Source: Deltaproteobacteria bacterium UBA6601 (lineage in GTDB: Bacteria; Myxococcota_A; UBA796; UBA9615). From it: a stretch of 17,629 bases of DNA. The position numbers were made by a program, and so were the translations under genes. The notes under the pieces were generated by a model. It did no database searches, had not been told where the DNA came from, and was given only the letters and a program-made list of their open reading frames with translations. This document shows, in pieces, positions 1-7,177 of the stretch; positions within the stretch are counted from its first letter, which is position 1; each line of letters starts with the position of its first letter. The stretch covers positions 21,508 to 39,136 of the forward strand of contig DJIF01000084.1 of the NCBI GenBank assembly GCA_002433485.1. The letters run 5' to 3'.

Positions 1-62
1 CGCTGGATTCAAAATCCAGTTCCCTTTTGGGAGTGAGGGTTCGAGCCCCTCCTTCGGTACCA
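1..62 (+). tRNA. tRNA-Leu(CAA), 3' part (5' end outside the window)
   Basis: The window opens inside a class II tRNA. The anticodon stem CTGGA (3-7) pairs with TCCAG (15-19) around the 7-nt loop TTCAAAA, giving anticodon CAA (10-12), which reads the Leu codon UUG. A long variable arm forms a 4-bp hairpin, TCCC (21-24) with GGGA (29-32). The T arm GAGGG/CCCTC (35-39, 47-51) encloses TTCGAGC. The 3' acceptor strand is CTTCGGT (52-58), followed by discriminator A59 and an encoded CCA (60-62). The long variable arm with discriminator A favours Leu over Ser or Tyr. The D arm and 5' acceptor strand are not in the window. Confidence 0.93.
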
Positions 63-85
63 ATTACTTTGCCACCGCGCCTGCC

Positions 86-90
86 GGAGG
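86..90 (+). promoter_or_regulatory. Shine-Dalgarno site for the YfhO-like gene
   Basis: GGAGG lies 7 nt upstream of the ATG at 98, in the 35-bp gap after the tRNA. It is the strongest ribosome-binding site in the window and fixes the start. No terminator hairpin is visible between the tRNA and this gene. Confidence 0.8.
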
Positions 91-97
91 CTCGTAG

Positions 98-2191
98 ATG
101 GTCGACAACAGCGAGCCAACCTCCAGAGGTCGCCGCGACGCCTTCATCACCCTCATCATTGCGTTGATTTTCTGCGCGCCGCTGCTGGCCAACCTGACAG
201 GCCTGCGTCAGGGCGACCCCTTCCGGGACGAAGACTGGCTGCACGACATATCGTTCTCATTTTACTTAAAGGAATCTATTTTAAGTCATCAGGAATTCCC
301 ATTAAGAACGCATCTGTCAGGCGGCGGATATCCGATCCTCGGCCACCCCTCTGACGGAAGCCTCTCGCCCTTCTCCCTGCCCTTCCTGGTGCTTTCGCCT
401 GAGCTCGCAGTGCGCCTGAACCTGATCGTTCTGCTCTGGCTCGGCACCCTCGGCACCTGCCTGCTAGCGCGCCGCAACCTCGCGATGGACGGCCCCGCCA
501 GCTACCTCGCGTCGGCTGCATTCGCGTTCTCCGGGTGGTTCCCCTCCTTCATGCTCACCGGGTTCTACGTGCAGGCCTTTTACCTGCTCAGCCCGCTCAT
601 CCTGCACTTCATTCTCGGCCCGGGAGGATTGCTCGCACGAGGGCTGCTTGCCGGCCTGCTGCTCTGCCCCATTCTGTTCCAGAGCGGCACGGGTCTACCA
701 GCAGTTCTTCACTTCGCCTGCGTCGGCAGCTTCCTGCTCCGCTGCAGCGGGAGTCAGCAGCGAACAACGGCGAAAGGCCTACTTGGACTGACTGCAGTCC
801 TAGTGGTCTCAGCGCTCATCGCGGCGCAGTCTCGCTGGGGCCCATGGCCAAGCGGACTGGCGAGCATCGGAGTACTGCTCGGAGCTCTACGCTGGAGCCA
901 TACTCGCGAGCTGCTGATCGCCTGGAAACCCGCCTTCATCCGCCTGCTCATCGCGCTGATCGTGTTGGCCTCGGTAGGAGCCGGCAAGTGGGTCTCAGTT
1001 CAGGACCTCCTATCACGCTCCGACTACCTCGAAGAATACCTGCCGACCCAGCAGGCTCAAGAAAGCGGAGCACACGGATTTCACTATCAATTCAGCACCC
1101 CAATGGAGGCCCAGGATTGTTTCTACGATGGGCTCCCGGCGCTGCTAAAGAACCTTCACAAGCCGCTGGCGAGAGAGACCGCCTACCGCGACGAGCAGCC
1201 CATCGATCCAGAGTACGCACCCCTGGGTTTAACCTTGCCAGTTGTAGGAGTCGCTCTACTTGGTGGACTGCTGATCCGCCGTGGCAGAGCGCTCCTGGCA
1301 CTACTGCTCTTCTACCTGGCGGTTTGCATGGGCCCCAACCTGCCCTTGGACCCCTACCGCAACTTGATCTGGGGGCTGCCCGGCTTCTACTCGCTGAACC
1401 AGCCCTACAAGTACTTCAACTTCTTCCTGGTGCTGCCCATCTCACTGTTGTTTGGACTGGGCCTCCAGGGAGCCGCCGAAAAGTTCCGAACACGACGACT
1501 CGTCGCTGGCCTTGGCTACCTGCTACTCGGCTGGCCTCTGCTCCAGAATTCGCCCCTGCTGGGGACGCTGGTGGCTGAACCGGCGACCATTAGCCCCCGC
1601 GCCGAGGAATTCTACCAGGTCAGCCGTCCACGCCAGCTCGATCCCGACAGCCCGGACCGCTTCGGCGACCTCACCGAGCTTGACCGCAGCGATCGAGAGC
1701 ACAACCGCACCGACGACACCCGCGAGTTCTTCAACGTACTGCGTGGGATCGGCGTAGTTGACTGGTACGCGGACATCTACCTCGACGAATACGCATGGTC
1801 GCGTTTCTTTGTGCGCCGTGACGGCAGTCAAGTGCCCAACCCCGCCTACCGGGGAGAGGCCTTCTGCAAGAGCAGCGGATGTTCCATAAAGAACTTCGAA
1901 ATCACCATGAATTCAGTTGATGTAACAGTTTACTCAGATGGACCCAACAGGCTTATAATAAACCAGAATTATGACATCGACTTCGTCTCCGAACAGGGCC
2001 CGGCACTAGAACAGGACGGGCTTCTCGCAGTGGACCTGGAGCAGGCTGGAGAGCACCGGATCAGCTTGCGTTATCGGCCACCCCACATCCTCGCCGCCCT
2101 GTACTGCTCGGCAGGCTCTCTAATCCTCGTCATGGCTCTGCTGCTGTTGGCCTGGCGAAAGGCTCGCAACCAGAGGCTGACGAACCGCTAG
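98..2191 (+). CDS. YfhO-like GT-C-fold integral membrane protein (putative glycosyltransferase)
   Basis: This is a 697-residue polytopic membrane protein. After the first membrane segment (about 15-33), an extracytoplasmic loop carries the acidic cluster Asp44-Glu45-Asp46-Trp47. It continues through a Gly-rich stretch (73-77) and a HPSDGS segment, as in GT-C proteins that use polyprenyl-linked sugars. Many hydrophobic helices follow up to about 485. The segment LPGFYSLNQPYKYFNFFL (427-444) resembles the conserved Pro/Arg/Lys block of YfhO-family proteins. A soluble, probably periplasmic domain (about 490-660) precedes a last helix (664-685) and a basic tail. Two patches (about 250-310 and 1875-1980) are clearly AT-richer than the rest. 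The gene ends in a CTAG shared with the stop of the converging lipoprotein gene. The family call is from motif and architecture recognition; the sugar and acceptor are unknown. Confidence 0.6.
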   Translation: MVDNSEPTSRGRRDAFITLIIALIFCAPLLANLTGLRQGDPFRDEDWLHDISFSFYLKESILSHQEFPLRTHLSGGGYPILGHPSDGSLSPFSLPFLVLSPELAVRLNLIVLLWLGTLGTCLLARRNLAMDGPASYLASAAFAFSGWFPSFMLTGFYVQAFYLLSPLILHFILGPGGLLARGLLAGLLLCPILFQSGTGLPAVLHFACVGSFLLRCSGSQQRTTAKGLLGLTAVLVVSALIAAQSRWGPWPSGLASIGVLLGALRWSHTRELLIAWKPAFIRLLIALIVLASVGAGKWVSVQDLLSRSDYLEEYLPTQQAQESGAHGFHYQFSTPMEAQDCFYDGLPALLKNLHKPLARETAYRDEQPIDPEYAPLGLTLPVVGVALLGGLLIRRGRALLALLLFYLAVCMGPNLPLDPYRNLIWGLPGFYSLNQPYKYFNFFLVLPISLLFGLGLQGAAEKFRTRRLVAGLGYLLLGWPLLQNSPLLGTLVAEPATISPRAEEFYQVSRPRQLDPDSPDRFGDLTELDRSDREHNRTDDTREFFNVLRGIGVVDWYADIYLDEYAWSRFFVRRDGSQVPNPAYRGEAFCKSSGCSIKNFEITMNSVDVTVYSDGPNRLIINQNYDIDFVSEQGPALEQDGLLAVDLEQAGEHRISLRYRPPHILAALYCSAGSLILVMALLLLAWRKARNQRLTNR

Positions 2192-2194
2192 CGG
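2185..2194. repeat. Palindrome holding both convergent stop codons
   Basis: CCGCTAGCGG is a perfect 10-bp palindrome. Its central CTAG gives the TAG stop of the plus-strand gene (2189-2191) and, on the other strand, the TAG stop of the minus-strand gene (2190-2188). The two genes therefore overlap by four bases with no intergenic space and no room for a separate terminator. Confidence 0.7.
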
Positions 2195-4953
2195 CTGGCT
2201 TGCTGTGCCTTGCAGGGATGGGCGACGCGAGGCTCAGCGGCGGGGCGAAGCTCAAAGTCAAACGGCTTCTCGCGCTGAAAGCGCTCAAACAGGTTCGAAG
2301 CTCGACCGCTAGCCATGTAGATACGCCCCCTTCGGACAACCTCCTGGCCCGGCGCCAAATCACCAAAACGAGGTCTGGTGTGGACACAGACTCCACCTCC
2401 CGAGCCATTAGCACCCAACAGTCCGGACGCCTCGAAGGCATGCCCCAGAGACCAGCGGTCATCCACCGACTCAAGCACCGTCAGCGGCAAGTCAAAGCCG
2501 GTGCTCTCGGTAAAGTTGGGACTCCCCGACCCGTGCCGTTCATTGCCCAGCGAGGCAACCTTGCCGCCACGAAGCAGGTAATTGCGGTCCAAGCCACGCT
2601 CAGGAAAATGATGTAGATCGCCGGGATCCAGGCAAAACATCGCTTCTACAGCTGCCATAGACTGGTCCCGAAGATTGGTGATGCTGGTGGTGACATCAAC
2701 AAAGTCAGTGCCGACGGAGAGCCCAACCCTGAGGGCGATGAGCTGATTTCGCGCCGTCAGCAAAGCGCTGCTACCGTCCGGACTGCGCTGCCATTGCGCC
2801 CGCAGGTCGTCGGTCAGACCGGCCAGTCCGCCCGCTACGACGTCCTCAGGAGCTCGCAGGGTGAGATTGCGCTTGCCACCGGGCCACTGCGGCACGGTGA
2901 AGCTGACCTGCCAGGTCTCACGGTCTTCAGAGCCGTCATCGAAGGCCGGCGGATCAACCTGCACTCGCGCGTCTGGCGAGACTGATTCCAAAGCCAGCCT
3001 GGCACGCAGAGTAAGAACGTTCCACGCGGCAAGCGCCGGCAACTTAACTTCCAGCTCCCGGGCCTCAGCATCCCAACGATAGGGCAGCGAACGAGGCGCG
3101 CTGGCGGCCGGGTCGTACCACTGTAGCTCATAGTCAAGTTGTGCCCCCCGAGGCCAGCCAGGCAGGCGCACCCAGTGCTCTCCATCAGCCCCACCGGCCA
3201 ACTCGTCGTTGAGGGGTACAAAGTGATGAATCAGAGTACTGGTCCGCGGGTCCACCTTACGATCGATGAAGACTTCGCCGGGTAGGCTGGTCTTGACCGC
3301 GGCGCTCAGCGAGGTTGACTCGATGGCGAGCGCTGGTGCCAAATCAGCAGCCAGGGCCGCTCGATACTGGGCGCCCCCTGCCTTGAGGTAGTCAGCGCCG
3401 GTGTGGCTGAGCTGGAAGATGCGCTTACCTCCCACGGCCCGCAGCGGCCGCCGGCCGCTGGCTCGGCCCTCCAGATCGAGTTGCCCGGAGTTGCCGCTGA
3501 AGACCACGGCTCCTACCTCGCTCATGGCGGCCAGGCCCTGGTATTCAACTTCGGCCATACGCGCAGTCCGGGGTACGAGGATCGCGTCATAGAGCCCTAA
3601 TCGCTCGGGCTCAAAGGCATCGTCCACCGACACACCGTCTCCAGCAAAGACCACCGTATACGGGATGTGCAGGTCATCAAGCAGTCGGGCAAGACCGAAG
3701 AAGTCCAGCGCCGCAAGGCCGTCCTCTTGAGGATCCTGTTGCGGCTCCCCCACCTGAGCCGCTGCCATCGAGGCCAGAGAGTAATAAAGCCCCACCCTGG
3801 CGGCGGGAAGAAAGAACAACTGGGGATTCTCAGTCGCCATCGCGAGCATCTGACGCAAGGCACTGGGAACCTGCTCTGGGCGGTCGCTCCACACCACTCC
3901 CCCAGCCACCAGGTGAAGGGCAGTTCGGCGCTGCGCCACGGGCTCGGGAAGGGACTCCAGTTCCGCCAGGTCCAGCAGTGCCCGCTTACCGCGGGAGCGT
4001 AAGCTGAGAGCCATCGCGCGCCGTTTTGAAGGGTCCGCCCGCTCGCCTGGTCGAAGCACGGGCTGCACCAGATCCAGCATTCCGGCGACCCGCCAGAGGT
4101 TGTCCCGACCCAGAGCAGCTGGCAGCGGTGCTGCCAGATGGAGTTCGGAGCCGAAACTGCGAGCCGCCTCTCGGCCCAGCCGTAGAATGCTCATGTCAGG
4201 GTGAGGGGGCCGAAAGACCTCTCGCAGCAACTTCTCCCGCAAACTCTCCGGCGCCCAGAAACCTTCACCGGCTGGAGGCTCAAGAACCAGCAGATCCACA
4301 CCTGCCGTAGCGTGCCGCTCCAGACTCGAGTCATCTTCGCGCCGAGCCATATCGGCAGCGGTCGGAGCACCGGGACAGCCCGGGCACTGCTGGCTCCAAT
4401 ATTCATCCTCCTGACGACCCACAGCAGCGCCGGACGCAGCGTTCCGCTGTAGTTGTCCGGCAACCAGCTGCAAGGCGAAGTCCATTCCCTGCGCACTACT
4501 GTGACCGATTGCCGTGCAAAGCCCGGGAATATCGCCCCAGCGGTCGAGGCTGGACCGGCCACCGCTCAGCAGCGTAGACAAAGCCGGTTTGAGAGCATCA
4601 CGGCTCGGGGCCACCAGAGCGGCAGAACCCGGAAAATCTCGGGGCGATCCGCCCAGACCAGTGACCCAGGCCCAGCCATTGCCGCCATGGACGTTTTCGC
4701 CAAACGGAGCAGAAAACTCACCCCATGCCGGTCGATTTCCGTCAGGTGGATTTCTGTCGACTCGCTGCTCTGCCGCAGTAGTGACCGGTGAGGCCCCAGG
4801 GAGCACACCGCCAACCTCCTGAGTTGACACCTCCTGCGGGGACTCATCGCCCCGCTGGTCAAGCTGCTGCTCCGATTTGCCGCCGCAAGCACTCAGCAAT
4901 ACCAGCGCTAACAGCGCCAGCCCCCCTGCCAAGCCACGGAACGCAGAACCCAT
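2188..4953 (-). CDS. Large glycosidase-like outer-membrane or periplasmic lipoprotein
   Basis: This is a 921-residue protein with a lipoprotein signal peptide: a hydrophobic core at 10-21, lipobox Leu-Ser-Ala-Cys, and lipidated Cys23. A Gln/Glu-rich linker (24-75) follows. Residues about 80-400 alternate strand- and helix-like segments, ending in VGLYYSLAS, and look like a TIM-barrel glycoside-hydrolase region. Residues about 412-495 resemble the GATase-like Rossmann domain that follows the barrel in GH42-type enzymes. Residues about 555-900 look like beta-sandwich domains. A CPGC pair lies at 190-193. I could not identify the two catalytic acids, so activity is unproven. The start ATG overlaps the TGA of the upstream gene by one base (TGATG), implying translational coupling. 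Asp at lipoprotein position +2 is absent (Gly-Gly follow the Cys), which is compatible with outer-membrane sorting. Likely role: trimming or remodelling the glycan made by its GT-C partner (inference). Confidence 0.5.
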   Translation of the reverse strand: MGSAFRGLAGGLALLALVLLSACGGKSEQQLDQRGDESPQEVSTQEVGGVLPGASPVTTAAEQRVDRNPPDGNRPAWGEFSAPFGENVHGGNGWAWVTGLGGSPRDFPGSAALVAPSRDALKPALSTLLSGGRSSLDRWGDIPGLCTAIGHSSAQGMDFALQLVAGQLQRNAASGAAVGRQEDEYWSQQCPGCPGAPTAADMARREDDSSLERHATAGVDLLVLEPPAGEGFWAPESLREKLLREVFRPPHPDMSILRLGREAARSFGSELHLAAPLPAALGRDNLWRVAGMLDLVQPVLRPGERADPSKRRAMALSLRSRGKRALLDLAELESLPEPVAQRRTALHLVAGGVVWSDRPEQVPSALRQMLAMATENPQLFFLPAARVGLYYSLASMAAAQVGEPQQDPQEDGLAALDFFGLARLLDDLHIPYTVVFAGDGVSVDDAFEPERLGLYDAILVPRTARMAEVEYQGLAAMSEVGAVVFSGNSGQLDLEGRASGRRPLRAVGGKRIFQLSHTGADYLKAGGAQYRAALAADLAPALAIESTSLSAAVKTSLPGEVFIDRKVDPRTSTLIHHFVPLNDELAGGADGEHWVRLPGWPRGAQLDYELQWYDPAASAPRSLPYRWDAEARELEVKLPALAAWNVLTLRARLALESVSPDARVQVDPPAFDDGSEDRETWQVSFTVPQWPGGKRNLTLRAPEDVVAGGLAGLTDDLRAQWQRSPDGSSALLTARNQLIALRVGLSVGTDFVDVTTSITNLRDQSMAAVEAMFCLDPGDLHHFPERGLDRNYLLRGGKVASLGNERHGSGSPNFTESTGFDLPLTVLESVDDRWSLGHAFEASGLLGANGSGGGVCVHTRPRFGDLAPGQEVVRRGRIYMASGRASNLFERFQREKPFDFELRPAAEPRVAHPCKAQQASR

Positions 4954-7013
4954 CAGGTTAATCCGCCAGCAGACCCCGTCACCCTGCGACGGCGAGGCAA
5001 CAGCACAGAAAGCAGCGCAGCCAGGCCAAGCATGGCACCCAAAGCCCTGACCATCACCGACAGGCCGGGAGCGGCAAAGGCGTAGGTCCGAAGCCTGAGA
5101 ATCGGGTCAATGGGATCTGCCGGCAGCGGCATCTGCGGCCACAGGGCGATGGGTTCACGGTAGGGCTTAAAGAGACCGAAGCTGTTATCCATCAACCAGC
5201 GTGGCGGTGCCGCGGGATGAACAATCAGGCTGAAGTCCCGATGCTCTCCAGTGCTCCGTCCCAGGTCCACCCGCGGGGCGAAAGGCCGCGATACGTCAAC
5301 AGAGTCCTGGGACTCGAACCAGGTAGTGATCACCGAACTGCCGCTCAGCCCCGCAAAGCTCGGCTCATGGAACTCGGCCACCCAGGGACGCTCTTCGGCG
5401 CCGACCGCCTCACTATTCTCCATCATGATCAAGCGAATGCCCGACTGGAGAAACGAGTTGGTACCTTCATCATGAGGAGGCAAAAAACGGTCCTCTGAGA
5501 GGCGTACCCGGTAGCCATTCTCCAGCAATCGGTGGGCTTGATTCCAACACAGCCCAACCCGATCCGCTTCCCAACCACCGGGAAAGCTAACCATCCAGAT
5601 TCGATGAGGCGCGGCGAGGGTATCTGGAAGGCAGAGCCTACGCTCACTCACCAGGGGAATGCGCGGATCCAACCGGTGCTCCACCTTCAGACAGGACATC
5701 ACCAGATCGCCGGGCTGCCAGAGTTCTTCGATTCTCTCAACAGCCCAGGCGCGAGTGTTGCTGACCGAAGTAACGTGACGCAGCATCGCGGTACCCTGGA
5801 CCAACAACAGGCAGATCGCCAGAACAATCCCCAGGCGCCTACCCAGCGAAGTGATCGAGGCCAGCCATACCAACACCAGCGCTGGCATCAGCGCGATGTA
5901 AGTGCGGGGGAAGTTTGGAAAATCACGTACTGTGGGCCCGTCTTCGCCCGCCGCGTCCCAGACCACCTGACCAAAGACGTAGTCCACCACCAGAATCTGG
6001 GCCACGGCGATGGTGACCAGGGCTCCTGCCACCCGCACCATCGGATCCCGTGCTCGCGCGGCAAACAGCAAGGCCCCCAGCGTAAGCAGCAATGGCCCGA
6101 GGTTGACCCACAGCTCAAAATGGTGGCGCACCGCAGACCCATAGCCATTGAGGTAAGAGAGGCTGAAATCAGTGACCCCAGTAGACAGGGTCTCCCAGGC
6201 GGTCATGGAACGCTCGGCAGCGTTGGCGTGTCGGTAGACCATCTGCGAGAACGGCACCTCACTCAGCCGCCGCGCGAACAACGCCGCCGGCAGCGCAAAT
6301 ACCAACGCCGGCACCGCCAGTGCGCCCAGCGCGTGCCTGAAGGCAATTGCTGGATCAGGAGCGCGCCGAATCAAGAACGGCACCAGCAGCAAACTGCTCA
6401 ACACCAGAAAAACAAAGAAGTAGTCGTTGCTCATCCCCAGCATGAGCGCCATAGGCAGGGTCCAGCGCACTGAACTGCGCCCCTCCCTGAGGTCACACAG
6501 ACCCACCAACAGCAAGGCTCCAGTGAAGGGCCCGAGCGCGTAGTTGGTGGAATCATGAGCGTGGAAGCTGAGGATCGGATTCACCGCAACGATCAGGCCA
6601 AAGATCAAGGCCAGATTCGGACGGCCTCGGCGAAACAGTGCCCACCAGGCCACCCCGCCAGCAAGGAAGCAGCCCAGCGCCGAGTGAAGCCGCCAGACGA
6701 CGATGGATTGATCACCAAAGAGGCTATGAAATGCGTGCCGAAGCAACCACGCCAAAGGCATGTGCGCGCTGAATTGATCGGGGTTGTTACTCTCGATGCT
6801 GCGATCAAGCATCTGCAGGACCGACTGCCCTAGGTGGCCCCACTCATCGCCAGTCATGTCTCGCTCAGCCAGCCCCGGCAATGCGGAGACCGCTGCTGCT
6901 CCCATCACAGCAACAGGCGCCAACCACCACCAGCGACCGGCGGGAACGCCGGATTCGGGGGCGACCCCGCTGGAGGGTTCCCCCCTCCCTTCCTCGGCGA
7001 CCTCGTCGACCAT
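4953..7013 (-). CDS. GT-C family membrane glycosyltransferase (ArnT/PMT-like)
   Basis: This is a 686-residue polytopic protein. An N-terminal Gly/Glu-rich cytoplasmic stretch precedes the first helix (about 29-44). The first outer loop carries GDEWGH with Asp56-Glu57, the position of the catalytic or metal-binding acid in ArnT/PMT-like GT-C enzymes. A HAHDST segment (151-156) follows in the second loop region. Roughly ten hydrophobic helices extend to about residue 410. A soluble, probably periplasmic domain (about 420-640) and a final helix (about 650-672) come next, with a Lys/Arg-type anchor of four consecutive arginines just inside. I chose the ATG at 7013 over an in-frame GTG at 7040 because AAGGA lies 7 nt upstream of the ATG. 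It is first in a two-gene unit with the glycosidase-like lipoprotein. It probably transfers a sugar from a polyprenyl carrier; substrate and acceptor are unknown. Confidence 0.65.
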   Translation of the reverse strand: MVDEVAEEGRGEPSSGVAPESGVPAGRWWWLAPVAVMGAAAVSALPGLAERDMTGDEWGHLGQSVLQMLDRSIESNNPDQFSAHMPLAWLLRHAFHSLFGDQSIVVWRLHSALGCFLAGGVAWWALFRRGRPNLALIFGLIVAVNPILSFHAHDSTNYALGPFTGALLLVGLCDLREGRSSVRWTLPMALMLGMSNDYFFVFLVLSSLLLVPFLIRRAPDPAIAFRHALGALAVPALVFALPAALFARRLSEVPFSQMVYRHANAAERSMTAWETLSTGVTDFSLSYLNGYGSAVRHHFELWVNLGPLLLTLGALLFAARARDPMVRVAGALVTIAVAQILVVDYVFGQVVWDAAGEDGPTVRDFPNFPRTYIALMPALVLVWLASITSLGRRLGIVLAICLLLVQGTAMLRHVTSVSNTRAWAVERIEELWQPGDLVMSCLKVEHRLDPRIPLVSERRLCLPDTLAAPHRIWMVSFPGGWEADRVGLCWNQAHRLLENGYRVRLSEDRFLPPHDEGTNSFLQSGIRLIMMENSEAVGAEERPWVAEFHEPSFAGLSGSSVITTWFESQDSVDVSRPFAPRVDLGRSTGEHRDFSLIVHPAAPPRWLMDNSFGLFKPYREPIALWPQMPLPADPIDPILRLRTYAFAAPGLSVMVRALGAMLGLAALLSVLLPRRRRVTGSAGGLT

Positions 7014-7177
7014 GCAACCATCCTTAGCAGCCTGTGGCACACGCCGCCCACTTCAAGACCATCTTTTTTGTCGTCAAAGCCTGCCTTGCATCGCTTTCGC
7101 GCGCAGCTGGCAGCAGGTATCCTGCGGCCGTTCAGCTGCCGCAACCACAGGCTGGGCAGCCTGCCTTGGAGTCTTTG
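7014..7177. promoter_or_regulatory. Divergent intergenic region with nested inverted repeats
   Basis: This 164-bp region separates the minus-strand GT-C unit from the plus-strand thioredoxin-fold operon and must hold the promoters of both unless they lie inside genes. It contains AAGGA on the minus strand (7025-7021), the ribosome-binding site for the ATG at 7013. GGAG (7168-7171) lies 6 nt before the ATG at 7178. Inverted repeats are GGCAGC/GCTGCC (7109-7114 with 7135-7140), GCAGG-TAT-CCTGC (7113-7125) and CAGGCTG-GG-CAGCCTG (7148-7163). Promoter hexamers are unconvincing: TTTCGC with TATCCT at 17-nt spacing on the plus strand, and a lone TTGACG on the minus strand (7077-7072). Confidence 0.5.
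7148..7163 (+). repeat. Near-palindrome just upstream of the thioredoxin-fold gene
   Basis: CAGGCTG and CAGCCTG are perfect 7-bp inverted arms separated by GG. The element ends 4 bp before the GGAG ribosome-binding site of the gene at 7178. It could be an operator for a dimeric regulator, or a 5'-leader hairpin that shields the ribosome-binding site. Neither role is demonstrated. Confidence 0.4.

Noticed and set aside
535..1578. Plus-strand open frame (347 codons) inside the YfhO-like gene
   Set aside because: It is an overlapping shadow with low-complexity Arg/Pro/Ser composition and no plausible ribosome-binding site.
5532..6473. Long plus-strand open frame (313 codons) opposite the GT-C gene
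   Set aside because: Its product is rich in Gln, His, Arg and Pro with no domain, and it lies wholly antisense to a convincing membrane-protein gene. It is a GC-bias shadow.
7014..7040. GTG start at 7040 for the GT-C gene
   Set aside because: The ATG at 7013 has AAGGA 7 nt upstream, while the GTG lacks a good site and only adds nine residues.
7095..7123. Sigma-70 promoter TTTCGC/TATCCT
   Set aside because: The -35 match is poor and the -10 overlaps an inverted repeat. It is too weak to annotate as a promoter.
7034..7177. GTG start at 7034 for the thioredoxin-fold lipoprotein
   Set aside because: It would put 48 residues before a perfect lipoprotein signal peptide. The ATG at 7178 has GGAG at proper spacing.
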